Assembly: GCF_047948215.1 (NCBI RefSeq)
Contig: NC_134456.1
Location: 9,877,001 to 9,941,000 of the forward strand
Source: Lycorma delicatula
Taxonomy: Eukaryota; Arthropoda; Insecta; Hemiptera; Fulgoridae
Direction: 5' to 3'
Length of the DNA stretch: 64,000 bases
Program-made: the position numbers and the translations under genes
Shown here: positions 23,699-34,613 of the stretch, piece by piece
How positions within the stretch are numbered: the first letter of the stretch is position 1
How the letters are laid out: the number at the start of each line of letters is the position of its first letter
Notes under the pieces: model-generated
The model's database searches: none
Seen by the model: the letters and a program-made list of their open reading frames with translations, nothing else
What the model was told of the DNA's origin: nothing

Positions 23699-25278
23699 AG
23701 TTCTAGAAAAATGCGAATTAATATTACCAAATACGATTCCGTTTCATGCGCAATAAAAAATTAGAAAATAACTTACATATGAATCTGTGTTCATGTTGTA
23801 AATTACAGTAAATTTACCAATATATTTCTGTTTGTGAAAGCGATTTCAGTAGATAAAAAGAATTATTCGCATTAGTTATATACAATTTATATTGTAACGG
23901 AAACGAAATATCTTTTCAATCTAATAAGATTATGTTCATAATTAATTAAAACAGCTAAAATCATCATCTTTTGATCATTCTGTTGGCCTAATTTCATAAT
24001 TTTGTATTTTAATTAACAATAAAATATTTAGTAGTCGTACTTTCGGTTTTACGAGTAAATAAATTTACATTAGGACATTTCATTAAAATTTTAATATATT
24101 ACTGTAATATTGCTATGTTATTTAATTATTACGATAATTTATTTAGAAATGTAACAATTACGATAACAACAACAGAAAAATACAATACTAACAATAAAGT
24201 CGTTGAACTTTAAAGATATATATAAAGTTAAAAATAAAATCCATCCACCAGGGATAAAATTTCTAATTAAAATTACTTTTACTACCTTAATAGTGCAATA
24301 AATATGGAGATTTTATAAGGCATTAATTTGTGGTACGATGAAACTTTTGAAATTTTTTGTAAGTAGTCTAAGAGGCTGATCAATCCCGAGTGCAAAATAA
24401 GGATGATTTTTTTTATTAGCTGTTGAAGAATTAAAATTACTTATTTGTAAATAATAATTAAAAAACTATAAATTTTAAAAAGTAATATACGTATCCTTTT
24501 CTGGAAACTTGATCAAATTTCTGACAAAACTCTTTTTCGATCGGGTCTCTATGACCAAAATTGGCAAAGTTATATTTATTTTTAAAAAGCCGTACTTTTC
24601 TCATATAACTTTTTAACAAACTAGGATCATAAAGTGTTTCCCATAAAAATTCTTGTACTTTCAATGCTTTTTATAATTTTCTGTTTCATTCGAAAAAAAA
24701 ACCATTTTTTGACCCTCCAATCCTTACTAAGAAAAATTACCCCGATTGGGCACGCAGGGCTCTTCAGTTTCTTACATTAAATGCCAAAATAAACATTTTT
24801 CCAGAATTTCATCGAGCTCCTAATTAGTTCCTTATTACACTAATATTTTATGCTAATTTTATTCTACTATTAATATGAATTCACATCCTCTATTAAGGTA
24901 CTTTAAAATGCAATATAATACTGAACTCCTTGGCAGAGTAGTAGTGTTTCTGCCTTTTATTCGGTTGATTTTGTTTAAATCCTAATCGCTACTAAATTTC
25001 ACCTTCTATCAGCAGCTATAACTATGCAGTTAGCACGTAGTTGCTTTAAGAAAGGAAATAAATAATTATAAACCGTTCATCGTAAAATACCGTGATGAAT
25101 AATTAGGAAACGGAAAGTGCGAGAATGAGAAAAATAAAACCAAAAGAGAATATAGACCAGATAGATAATTGTGAAAAGACTTTGAGAAACTACAACAGTG
25201 CAGAATAATTTTGGATAGAAATCAAGAAGTTTGATTGAATGAATAGAACGTTATTATGTCAGGACTACCCCTATGACT
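23699..25278. other. AT-rich DNA, few signals
   Basis: Short frames without motifs. 24925-25010 has a faint S1-like head (ctccttggcagagtagtag, tctgccttttattcgg) too decayed to call firmly. Confidence 0.45.
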
Positions 25279-25290
25279 GGGGGGGGGGGG
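25279..25290 (+). repeat. Poly(G) run, 12 bases
   Basis: Isolated G homopolymer in AT-rich DNA. It may be real or a length-calling artefact. Confidence 0.85.
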
Positions 25291-25486
25291 ATTTATAAAT
25301 ACTACCTTGGGCGAGCGATTGGAAGGGTGAGTGTTTTCACAATTTTATCGCGAAACGGATAAGTTGCGAGGATATTATTTATGTAACGTTAAGTGCATGA
25401 AATTGTTTTTTTTTGCGAGGTAGTTATGAACCGGGTACATGGTGTTCTTTATTTATTAATAAAATCGTACACCAATTTCCGTTTGC

Positions 25487-25640
25487 CGGCCTCCGTGGCG
25501 CGAGTAGTAACATCTCGGCCTTTCATGTGGAGGTAACGGGTTCGAATCCCGGTCAGGCATGGGAATTTTCATACGCTACAAAAATTATATTTTATATTTC
25601 TACGTACAAGCTTCGAGTTTCTGTAATTAATTTCATCAAA
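25487..25640 (+). mobile_element. tRNA-derived SINE, S1-type head with a different tail
   Basis: Head: ggcctccgtggcgcgagtag, ctcggcctttcatgtggagg, ggttcgaatcccggtcaggc, then gggaattttcatacgctac. The usual S1/S3 tail is missing; instead acaagcttcgagttt follows near 25608, resembling the tail of the S2 copies at 37.8 and 39.6 kb. A short A-rich end lies near 25640. Right boundary uncertain. Confidence 0.7.
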
Positions 25641-26287
25641 TAAAAAAATAAATCCCCGTATAAATGTTGTTATTCATTTTGTAGTTGTAATCTCACTGCC
25701 ATAGTTATGGTTTAAATTCAGTATTAAATTTCATTAATTATTGCAAATTTAATTTTTTATTTGCGATATATAATTTACTATTTCTTTAAATAATACGATA
25801 TTAAAGAGTAAATAAATTGAATATACGTAAGAATTTTAGTGTGTCATCTCACAATACCCTTTATCAAAGCGGTAACTTGCAGTAGTATCTTAAATGAAAA
25901 TATTTTAAATGTTTAAAAAAAAGTTAATTTTTAAAAATGAAATTTAAAATATCATTAACTATTATTATGAGAGAGTTAAAGATTGAAAAATATTTCCAGA
26001 AAGAATAAAGAATGCGAATGACTAAAAGTATCTCCTTTTGATTAAATTAATTCAGTTCTTAATCCATAAACAAAAGAATTATGGATATTCTTTTACACTG
26101 GGTGACCGATTTCTTAATGCAAGGTTTACAAATTTTTTTTCTACCTTACAACAAATGCAAAAGCCAAATAATATTTTTTTTAAATTGTAACCAAAAGCAC
26201 GCATTCTGATGTGAAAGATTTCCTGAACCCTTATAAGTCTCGAAATGGCATGTCTGCGCTGCGTCCTTGTACGTGATAGGTAGTTAA

Positions 26288-26290
<3 letters not shown>
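25641..26290. other. AT-rich DNA, nothing recognised
   Basis: No supported frame or repeat. Confidence 0.5.

Positions 26291-26344
<54 letters not shown>
26291..26344. repeat. (TA)n microsatellite, about 27 units
   Basis: Uninterrupted TA dinucleotide repeat. The 60-codon open frame over it is an artefact of the repeat. Confidence 0.97.
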
Positions 26345-26345
<1 letters not shown>

Positions 26346-26669
26346 GGGTTCGTATATCGAATAAAATATATAATGAAATAAATATTAATGTTTCCTATTT
26401 TAATGCTAAACATGAAAATAATTTTAGACAGTTTATTAAGGAATGAAGGTATACATTTAACAATACAACCTGTTTTATTTAATTCGCAATTATTTTATAC
26501 ATTTTTATTTTGCCGGATGTTATAGTACATTCAAATTAGTGACAAATAACGTAGATAAAAATTGTGGGAACCAATTTTTTACTCTTTTGAATTTTGAAAC
26601 TCTCAAAGCTTAAAAATTAAAAAAAAAAAAACTAGAGTGCAATTCTCTATGTATGGATATACATACTAG

Positions 26670-26967
26670 CCCACCGGGTTGGTCTAGTGGTGAACGCGTC
26701 TTCCCAAATCAGCTGATTTGGAAGTCGAGAGTTCCAGCGTTCAAGTCCTAGTAAACTCAGTTATTTTTACACGGACTTGAATACTAGATTGTGGATACCG
26801 GTGTTCTTTGGTGGTTAGGTTTCAATTAACCACACATCTCAGGAACGGTCGAACTGAGAATGCACAAGACTACACTTCATTCACACTCATACGTATCATC
26901 CTCATTCATCCTCTGAAGAATTATCTAAACGGTAGTTACCGGAGGCTAAACAGGAAAAAGAAAAGAA
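26670..26967 (+). mobile_element. tRNA-derived SINE, family S3, copy b (most complete)
   Basis: Head cccaccgggttggtctagtgg, then a short palindrome aaatcagctgattt and aagtcgagagtt, gttcaagtcc. The middle block follows and then the tail catcctctgaagaattatct and ggtagttaccggaggctaaa, ending in an A-rich aggaaaaagaaaag. Use this copy as the family reference. Confidence 0.88.
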
Positions 26968-28475
26968 GATAGGTATGCTAATGTCTACTTCCCTTAATAT
27001 CTCTGGAATTGGTTAACATATAATCATAAAAGTGTGTATATTCTAGGTAAGGTATTAGCGATATTAAATTTTTATCAACATCAGACTAACGTTAGAATTA
27101 AAAATAAATTTATCAAAAATAATATTTTCAAACACAATTATAATTAGAGTAATAATATCGATATCATCTAACAACATAATATTTCCATGAATATCAATAT
27201 AAATAAACCTAATTTAATTTATACCAATAAAAAAAAAATAAATAAATGAACAATCACTGAAATACTTTATTATGAAAGAGTATCATCATCGATAATGATA
27301 ATATCCTTAATTATTAATTTAATCATTAACCACCCCATTAATGAAAAACATTAATAACAATAGGAATTTTAACAAAAATAGGGATGATACCATTTCATTT
27401 GTGATTACCAGGAACGATACAAATAATAATATGAAATACATGCATTATAATAATAACAAAAAAATATTCCAGCAATTACAGAAACATAAATCATTAAACT
27501 AAAATTAATGTTAATAACAAAAATTATGTTAATAATTACGCAGATAGACAAAATAAACATCTTTTCAATGTTTCTCTGAAGTGTGATACCATTTCTTGAA
27601 TTGCTTTTTTGCAAACAAAACAGATAAGTAAATACAAGTTTAAAATAATAACCCCCCTTAGTTTTAAATAAATTACGCTTCAAAAATAAAAAAGGGAAAA
27701 TATAGTTAAAATCTGTAAAATTTATAATTTTGCACGGATATACCTCTGTTAGAATGATTTCGCTGATTCTTTTCCATTATAAATAACCTCAGGCACATCC
27801 GGAATTCATGTCCAACAGTAATCGGCTAAGATGTTAGTATTCCATTTTAATGTTTAGGTGAAAACGTTCACCGTATTCGTCACTTACGTCTCCGGGTTGT
27901 CCGGGAAAAAATCATACAGAATCAAGAATTATAGAGATTCAATTTTTACCTTTATATAAATGGTAAAAACGTTACATCATAGCCAGCTTTTTTAAATGAA
28001 TTCTTACTCATTTACGCATACAATAAATCATTTCAAATTTATGTTACTCTTTTTATTTTTAAATAAATGAACGAGTGATAAATAAGAAAAATAATTGTAG
28101 CTTGTTACCAGTAATTAATGTCAGAGAATCATACAAAATGATTCTTTTTACTGCTAAATGGCAACAGTGAGATTACTTCACAAATATAATATGCGTTTTC
28201 AGGATATGACAGATTTACACATAATGTTCGTCCATATTGACAGTACTTTATGGAAATCCGATGTATTTTTTAGTACACTAATTATCTTTACGAATCATGT
28301 TTTCAAATAATGCAGCTGTTACTTGTATTTAATTAGTCAGAACTTGTTCATTATTACAAACAATAAACTATTTATTCAAAATCGGCTGAGACAATGTTTC
28401 GATAGAAGCGCGCTGTACTACTTTATACTATATACTACTACAAAAAACGGGAGGAATGGCAGGTTTACTTTTGAA
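26968..28475. other. AT-rich DNA, nothing recognised
   Basis: Long AT-rich stretch with short frames lacking motifs; no RNA gene or repeat identified. Confidence 0.5.
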
Positions 28476-28477
28476 AA

Positions 28478-28592
28478 AAAAAATCAATTTTTTTATAAAT
28501 AAAAAAAATCAATTTTTTTATAAATAAAAAAATTGATTTTTTATTTATTTAGGAATACCCTATTTATAGGGTATGCCTAAATAAAAAATAAA
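28478..28592. repeat. Tandem duplication plus long AT hairpin
   Basis: A ~23-base AT-rich unit (caatttttttataaataaa) occurs twice in a row. An inverted repeat follows, with arms around 28536-28562 and 28566-28590 (taggaataccct / agggtatgccta) and a short loop. Arms carry a few mismatches. Confidence 0.75.
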
Positions 28593-29143
28593 TCACAAAT
28601 GTCAATCACATTACTTTTAAAATAGCGATAAATAAAATTGAGCCTTTTAATTCCATTTATTACTGTTAACGAAATAAATTACCACGAGGCAATATAATAT
28701 TGTGCAATTGGAGGAACCCCGGTTTTTCCGGATTACAGACTCGGAAAAGAACACGTAAAGATCAAATTTTATTTCCTTTATTTCACATAATGTCCATAAT
28801 CTCAAACGTCATTTACTAAAATTTAACCGCAGTTTTTAAACTACTAAAAACTGATTGCGTAAGAAAGGGATCAGGAGTTCACTAAGAAATCTTTTAAAAT
28901 ATTTTTTTTGAAACTTTAAAATAAATTCTGTTTTTTTTTTTTTTATTTAATTATAATAGTATAAAATATGTATTTTTCTAAACTATCATGAGTGTGTAAC
29001 GTAAAAAAAAATATTTTACCAAATGAGGAGAGGGTTTTCCTACATTTACCAGTATATATTCTCCCTCTTTGTGAAACGCATTCTAAGCAAATAAATGCCA
29101 AAAATTTATTTTCTGTTAACAGGAAGTGGCCTATTAGTAAATA
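28593..29143. other. AT-rich DNA, nothing recognised
   Basis: No gene or repeat with support; a T run lies near 28931-28944. Confidence 0.5.
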
Positions 29144-29459
29144 CAGGGCGATTCAAGAAGGACTTCACAAATTTAAAAGCATCTATAAATTTATTTAAAT
29201 AACTTACAAATTCGGTTGAGGCTCTCATTTCATACCAAAATACATCAAGTTTTGACTCGCGCAGTTCATGAGTAACGAATTCGGCCACCAGCGCTGTCAC
29301 CAGTGTTGTAAAAAATAAGTACATTTACTGGTGCGGAATGGGCTTGTTGTATGTGTATTTTGGTTTTACGATTTGCAGTCGGCAACTTAGTTCAACGTAA
29401 TTTTTGTAGAGTACGGTAGGGAGCCAAATAAGCATACGATTTACTCTTGGCATCAAACC

Positions 29460-29842
29460 TTCATTAAGACAGGTTGTTCTTCGTTCAGACAAAAAGGCCC
29501 GTTCTTTTCCAGGAAGCAACCGCAGATCGTATCGTTTATCTGGACACGCTTTAAAAGTTTTTAATTCGTCAGCAAGACGATGATGACAAAGATGACGTCA
29601 TTACTATCAGCAAGACGCGGGCACTCACTACTCACTATCGCTTAGAAGTCCAAGATTTTCTTGGTAGTCGATTCGCAAGTCAGCGGACGGGTCGTGAAGA
29701 TCCAAAAATTTCAAGGGCACCTCGCCTCCCACCAAATTTGATCCCACTATATTTTTTCTTGTGGGGTTTCATTAAAGATCGCGTTTATGGACGCCCTTTG
29801 TCTGCTAATATTGTTGTGCCAAGACTTCTAATAAACTCCACA
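29460..29842 (+). pseudogene. DDE transposase, part left of the nested LINE
   Basis: Degenerate coding: QQDAGTHYSLSLR near 29608 (the QxDGAxPHYSLxVR block with the second catalytic Asp) in one frame, then PPNLIPLYFFLWGFIKDRVYGRP near 29730-29800 in another. The usual DLTPLDFFLWG has become NLIPLYFFLWG, so the third catalytic Asp is replaced by Tyr. The frame is cut at 29842 by the LINE. Confidence 0.8.
29829..29842 (+). repeat. Target-site duplication, left copy
   Basis: TAATAAACTCCACA, identical to 32759-32772; the two flank the nested gag-only LINE. Confidence 0.9.
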
Positions 29843-29851
29843 TCTCAATTC

Positions 29852-29863
29852 CCCCCCCCCCCC
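29852..29863 (+). repeat. Poly(C) run near the LINE 3' end
   Basis: About a dozen C residues (G on the element's own strand) close to its 3' boundary. Confidence 0.8.
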
Positions 29864-31069
29864 GAGGGGAGAAGATCCCGCCTCGTAGCGTGTCAGGTCG
29901 CTACACCACCCCCTCAGTTCCTTGCCAGTAATGGCTTTAACGGAGGATATATTCTTTCCCTAAAACTGAAACACATTCCACAGTGTTCAGCCCGGCCACG
30001 GTGAGATGCCACCGACGCAGATGCCCCGAGGGACATCTACATCGGTAATTCGCCACGAGAGATAGTAATGAGTTCTGCCTTCTGAAGAAGACAGCTGACA
30101 CTTAACGCTACCACGTTGCCCTCAGGAACTAAGCAAAAGCCTAACTCGCGGAGAAGAAGACCCCGCGCCTACCACAATCAGCCTAAACTATACTGCGCGC
30201 CTAGTGCATAGATGCATCAAGAATGCCACGACAGCATATCTATCAGCAAATTCGGTAACCGCAAACGGATCGTAAGAATTTAAGCGATTGGAGCACAGCC
30301 AACAACAATAAACCTAGTCCCAGAGGTCCTCAAGTTTGGTCCGTCGGGAGCTGAGTATAACCTCTAATCTCCCACTACAGCTCCGGCTAGAAGGGCCGCT
30401 CGGAAAACACCCTGGTCGATCGCAACCAATTTCACCCATCACCCCCATTAGGTGTGCACTCCGATCAGACAAATCGCCATGCTAAAGTTAGTAAATCGTG
30501 CACGGAAAACGAACTCCCCGAGCACAACCTCCATTGAAACTAATCTAACCGAGGCCGGTGCCTAAGCGCCTACCTCTGGCCAGTTAAACTGCCTGGGCGG
30601 TGCCCTAGCCACCCGAGAGTCCTACGGGACAAGGCCCCGCAAACGCCAACACAGGTACGAGAAGCCACAAGCTAGTGAGTAATTGTACAGCAGCGTAAGC
30701 TGCTAGGATACCTAAACTCTGCCAGGCCGACACTATCAAGAAAATGCCGCTACCAAGACAAGACTGGGACTGAAAAACCTACCGCCAGATCCACCCATAT
30801 CCAGTGCGGAATCGACTCTGCAAGCAGAGCCAGCACCACCAGAAACCCGCGGTCGAGAAATAAAAACTGCCAAAGAAGCGATTTGGCTTCGCAGTAAGAA
30901 AAACATACAGCCTTCCGCATCAGAAATGAGGTGGATCATTGTTTAAAGAGCAACTAAAGGACCTGGCAGATCGCCCAACTAACAGTGAGCGGTGTTGAAA
31001 AAGAACACCGAGACTCCAGCAACAACTCTCCTAACTCTGTGTGCAAACACAATGCCCCAAAGAAGGATA
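29864..31069 (-). other. Non-coding 3' region of the gag-only LINE
   Basis: GC-rich sequence with no frame longer than about 70 codons and no EN/RT motif on either strand. A small hairpin, gtagcg...cgctac, lies near 29886-29910. It may hold the recognition signal for a partner reverse transcriptase, by analogy with other non-autonomous LINEs. Confidence 0.55.
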
Positions 31070-32299
31070 CTAACTATCCAATGAATTGAAATTTAATTCT
31101 ACCACACGTAAGTAACAGCCACAGTCCTTACTGTTGACCGAATTGACTGTTGCACTCTTTGCGCAATCTTTTACAGTTAACGCACGGTGGAGCCTCGGCT
31201 TTCTGCGGACAGTCGTCGCGCTTGTGACCTTCCACGCCACAATGCGCGCAGACTGACGCATACTTACAGAATTTGGCCCTGTGACCAAAACGACAGCACT
31301 TGAAGCACCTTTGCACATCAACGTACTCATTAACCCTACAGGAAGTAAAATCGACATACAACCTACCCTCGAAAACAAACTTCTGAAAGAGACCAACGCC
31401 AAGTTCAAAAACGCCGTGATACCGCTGAGCCTCACGGCGGCCGGTCTTGAAGAGTAGCCTACACTCATTTGCAAATGCAGCCTCATCCAACTCGGTGTTC
31501 TGCTCCCTCACGAGAGACAGAACCTCCTTATCAGATAATCGCCGGTCAATGTCGTAGACAATGACCCGAGGCCTACGCTTGCGCTTCGGGTCGACCTGGA
31601 CCTCGAGCTTTTTCACCTCTTGAGACTCCTGGATGACTCGGACTGTCTCTGTCATTTGCAACCACAACCAGACCCTTGCTGGTCTCTTTAATTTCCCTAA
31701 TCTTGAGGCACTTTCGGACCCTACGAAGAGCGACGTGAAAGTCCTCCTTGAGTTGTCTGAACCTCGGGCTGCTTGGAAGCCTGAATAGCCTCACGCTTCC
31801 CTTTGATAACATCGGCGAAACGCCTTTGCTGCCTCGGGGCAGGCGTCGGGACAGTAACTACTTTGACCTCAGCGGGCTTTGAGGCCAACTTCTCGTAACC
31901 ATCTGATAGCACACCCTTAGCATGCCGCAATCGCGGCAACATTCTGCCTCTCGCACTAGCGCTGACGTTCTTGGGACCTTCGATAAAATCGAAGAGATAG
32001 TCTAAGCTCTGTCGAGCCGCCACCAGCATAGCCTCGGAGCTGCCAGGTTTACCCTGGGCAGCCACCAAATCCTCCACCAAAGGATCATTAATACACTCCC
32101 GGGTGGGAGCCCTTACCATCTCTACCTCAGAGAGCTCACTCTCCGAGCAAGAGGGGAACGGTGAAACCTCCGCTCTCCTCTTGCGCCCAGGCCGAACTAC
32201 CAGCCGGTCATCTAGGGCCAGAGATATCCTAGCCTGCCTACTATCGGGACGAGACGTACTCGCTGTATTCCTTCTACTAAAAACTCTGGGCGAACCCAC
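31070..32299 (-). pseudogene. LINE ORF1: gag-like zinc-knuckle protein, frameshifted
   Basis: Three main pieces on the minus strand. 32299-31721 is the acidic/basic N-terminus. Around 31770-31670 a different frame has DFHVALRRVRKC followed by KETSKGLVVVAND, a block typical of R1-type gag. 31667-31128 has RPRVIVYDIDRRLSDKEVL and zinc knuckles CFKCCRFGHRAKFC (near 31315), CAHCGVEGHKRDDC (near 31250) and CVNCKRLRKEC. A last frameshift near 31150 gives DCGCYLRVVEL to the end at 31070. Joined, it is about 400 residues. No clear ATG marks the start; 32299 is a GTG. Confidence 0.8.
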
Positions 32300-32758
32300 G
32301 TATGTGACGACTGTCCGCAGCGAGCCACGGACAGCTGGGGACCTTCTTTATTCCCCTGTCACTCTTTGTACCTCTTAGCCGCTTCTGTATCGATTGAGTG
32401 CAATACGGAACACGTACGGCACAAAACCACAAATAACGGCCCTCGCTCTGAAAAGAGCGCAAGTAGGACTAGGGAAAGCCAAAAATATTCCCTTGCTTGT
32501 TACGGAGACTTACAACCAGAAGTCGTTGCCACTTTTCATCCACGATGAGGCGAGTACGCGCCGTACAAAGCTCACTCCGTTCACCTTCCGAAGAAAGTGA
32601 AACGACAAGTCTACAATAGAAAGCACTAAATGCGATCGCAATCCCACAATTCAGTAAGCCTGAAACCAATGGAAGGTCCCCACTCGACCAGCAGCCAAAA
32701 ACACCAAACAGCAGATCTAATCACAGCACTCTGGACGCACTTAAGGAGACCAGAGTGA

Positions 32759-32772
32759 TAATAAACTCCACA
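32759..32772 (+). repeat. Target-site duplication, right copy
   Basis: TAATAAACTCCACA; partner of 29829-29842. Confidence 0.9.
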
Positions 32773-32900
32773 GCTGCAGAGGTAAGGCCCGACATACTGA
32801 CTACAGTCTGAAATAAAATCGACTTCAGATGGGATGCAGGTCGTATTACAAAGGAAGCCTTATCCAAACAAAGAAAATGTTGGGTGACAAACTCGATATG
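32773..32900 (+). pseudogene. DDE transposase C-terminus, right of the nested LINE
   Basis: Continues the transposase after one target copy: AAEVRPDILTTV, a stop where a Trp is usual, then NKIDFRWDAGRITK. This fits the family's C-terminal 'V..E...R.D.CR...G' pattern and joins to 29842 in the same orientation. Confidence 0.75.
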
Positions 32901-32996
32901 TTTCTCTATGAAATGAGGCCTTAACCGAATATGTAAGTTATCTCGATAAACGTTTACACGCTTTTAAATTTTTGAAGTCCTTTTTGAATCGCTTGT

Positions 32997-33769
32997 TATT
33001 TGAAATTAAGAAAAAGCAGACACTGCTAAGATTTCATTAAAATAGGTTAAATCAATAACGCGTACATCCACAAAGATATCAGAAGAGACACGAATCGAGA
33101 TGATAAGATACTAATTAGTAAGCAAAGCCATTAAACTACAATCAGCTTTTGTTTAAATTACGCCACCAGCTATCTATGAAAATTGCGATACAATTAATGT
33201 TTCTGTTTAAAATTTTCTACTCGTAAATTCAGAACAATTTTTATAATTTTTTACAACCAAAATTCACCCGCAAGAAACTATATTTATTTCTAATAGAATG
33301 CGATTTTGTTGCCGATTCAGAATACATTAAAACAAAATTACGCTGCAAAAGACGACACATTATTTTTAATCCTTATTTTACATACATTAATGAAAAGATC
33401 ATGATAAATTTACGGTAAAAAAAATTCCCAATATTTCAATAGAATCATTGTTAAAACAATCATTTAGATCGGTTCAGTGATTCTTGAGTTTTCAGTAAAC
33501 ATAGGTGCAAACATACATACAAGCATTGCGATTTATACTGGATGTTAAAGCAGAAGAATATTTGGATTTTAATTTGTTATAATATCTCTTGGATATGCAG
33601 TATCGATTTAAGGCTAGAATCAAAGAGCGATAAGTTTTAGTTGCGCCCATGGCTGTACATTGATTCCTTATCATTCCTCTTACCCGCGGCACTAGCACAG
33701 ATGACGATTCCACTAAATGAGTTCGATTCAAACATTTTAAGAAACCCTTCTGCGTTTGCGTTTTCGTAA
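32997..33769. other. AT-rich DNA, nothing recognised
   Basis: No frame with a known motif. Confidence 0.5.
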
Positions 33770-34080
33770 ACCCAAACGAATAAAAAGTAGTTCAACATTG
33801 TTTCGTGGAAAGTTGAATCGCGATCGTCCGAGTGACAATAACATTCCTCGGTAGCATAATCGGTTTGAAATGACCGGACGTCTGTGTAAAGAGAAGAGTA
33901 CGGGTCGACCGAAATTGTCTAAAAAAAATGTAGAACGTATCAGGAAGCCTTTCCTGCGTATTACTAATAATCTATTAAAAAGGCTTGCCGTGAACCGAGC
34001 GATGCCGGTATGAGAGTGTGAAACGCATGATGACAGTATGACGTCGCACGTTTTATGCTCTGTGCGTAATTCTTTGTGTA
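33770..34080 (+). pseudogene. DDE transposase N-terminal fragment
   Basis: Near 33869-34000 one frame reads GRLCKEKSTGRPKLSKKNVE, then RIRKPFLRITNN, the DNA-binding helix-turn-helix linker seen in insect Tc/mariner-type transposases (usual form GxxxKxKSTGRPxxSEExVERIRxxF). Upstream, near 33790-33850, a decayed start is visible. Downstream the frame stops near 34015. The catalytic half is absent. It is not part of the 29144-32996 element, which ends before it. Confidence 0.65.
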
Positions 34081-34120
34081 CCGAATCATACAGTTATATG
34101 TTCAGGTAAAAAGATGAATA

Positions 34121-34268
34121 TTTTCTTTCTTTTTCCTGTTTAGCCTCCCGGAATTACCGTTCAGGTATTACTTCAGAGGATGAATAAGGATGATGTGTAT
34201 GAGTGTAAATGAAGTGTAGTCTTGTACAGTCTCAGCTCGCCCATTCCTGAGATATGTGGTTAACTGAA
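34121..34268 (-). mobile_element. tRNA-derived SINE, family S3, copy e (5'-truncated)
   Basis: Inverted. Reverse complement contains ccacatatctcaggaatggg, gtacaagactacacttcatt, then the shared tail catcctctgaagtaatacct and ccgggaggctaaacagg. The tRNA-like head is missing. Confidence 0.82.
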
Positions 34269-34613
34269 TATGTCAAAAACTTATGTAACGTTGGCCGGTT
34301 AAAAATTTGAGATTTTTTTTAACTGAAGTAAAATACTTACTGGTAGAAACTATCGTAAATCAATCCATTTCTAATTTTAAAACCGCTTCAGGTTTAAAAA
34401 TAAAAAAGCTTCAGGTGTGGTGATCGGTCAATTATTCTAATTTTCTGTGACAGTAATAAAATTTCAGCCTTTTTTGGGAGAGATTAAGGGATCAGCTCAA
34501 AATTTTTAAATAGGAACTCCCGTAATGCGACACTTCATTTTTTATGGTATTTTGTTTTAACGAAAGGCGATTAAAACTGAAAAAACTGCTTTATTATCTA
34601 AACGATATTTTTA

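Larger units (their letters stand above)
29843..32758 (-). mobile_element. Gag-only LINE (no ORF2), nested insertion
   Basis: GC-rich 2.9-kb insert flanked by perfect 14-bp target duplications. On the minus strand the order is about 460 bases of leader, a gag-like ORF1 (32299-31070, broken) and about 1.2 kb without any frame resembling endonuclease or reverse transcriptase. There is no poly(A); the 3' end is a C/G homopolymer region (plus-strand C run at 29852-29863). It may be a non-autonomous half-LINE or an internal-deletion copy of a full LINE. Confidence 0.8.
29144..32996 (+). mobile_element. DDE (Tc/mariner-type) DNA transposon, split by a nested LINE
   Basis: The left end (29144-29206) and the reverse complement of the right end (32935-32996) match: both contain gcgattcaa.aaggacttca, then aatttaaaagc, and both finish in ataactt or aataactt. 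A TA flanks each end (29142-29143, 32997-32998), as expected for this superfamily. Removing the nested insertion (29843-32772, one target copy included) leaves about 0.92 kb. Transposase pieces lie on both sides of the insertion in the same orientation. Confidence 0.85.

Noticed and set aside
24458..24664. 68-codon minus-strand frame
   Set aside because: Contains no recognisable domain and lies in AT-rich DNA where such frames arise by chance.
26231..26413. 60-codon minus-strand frame over the (TA)n tract
   Set aside because: It is alternating Ile/Tyr produced by the microsatellite.
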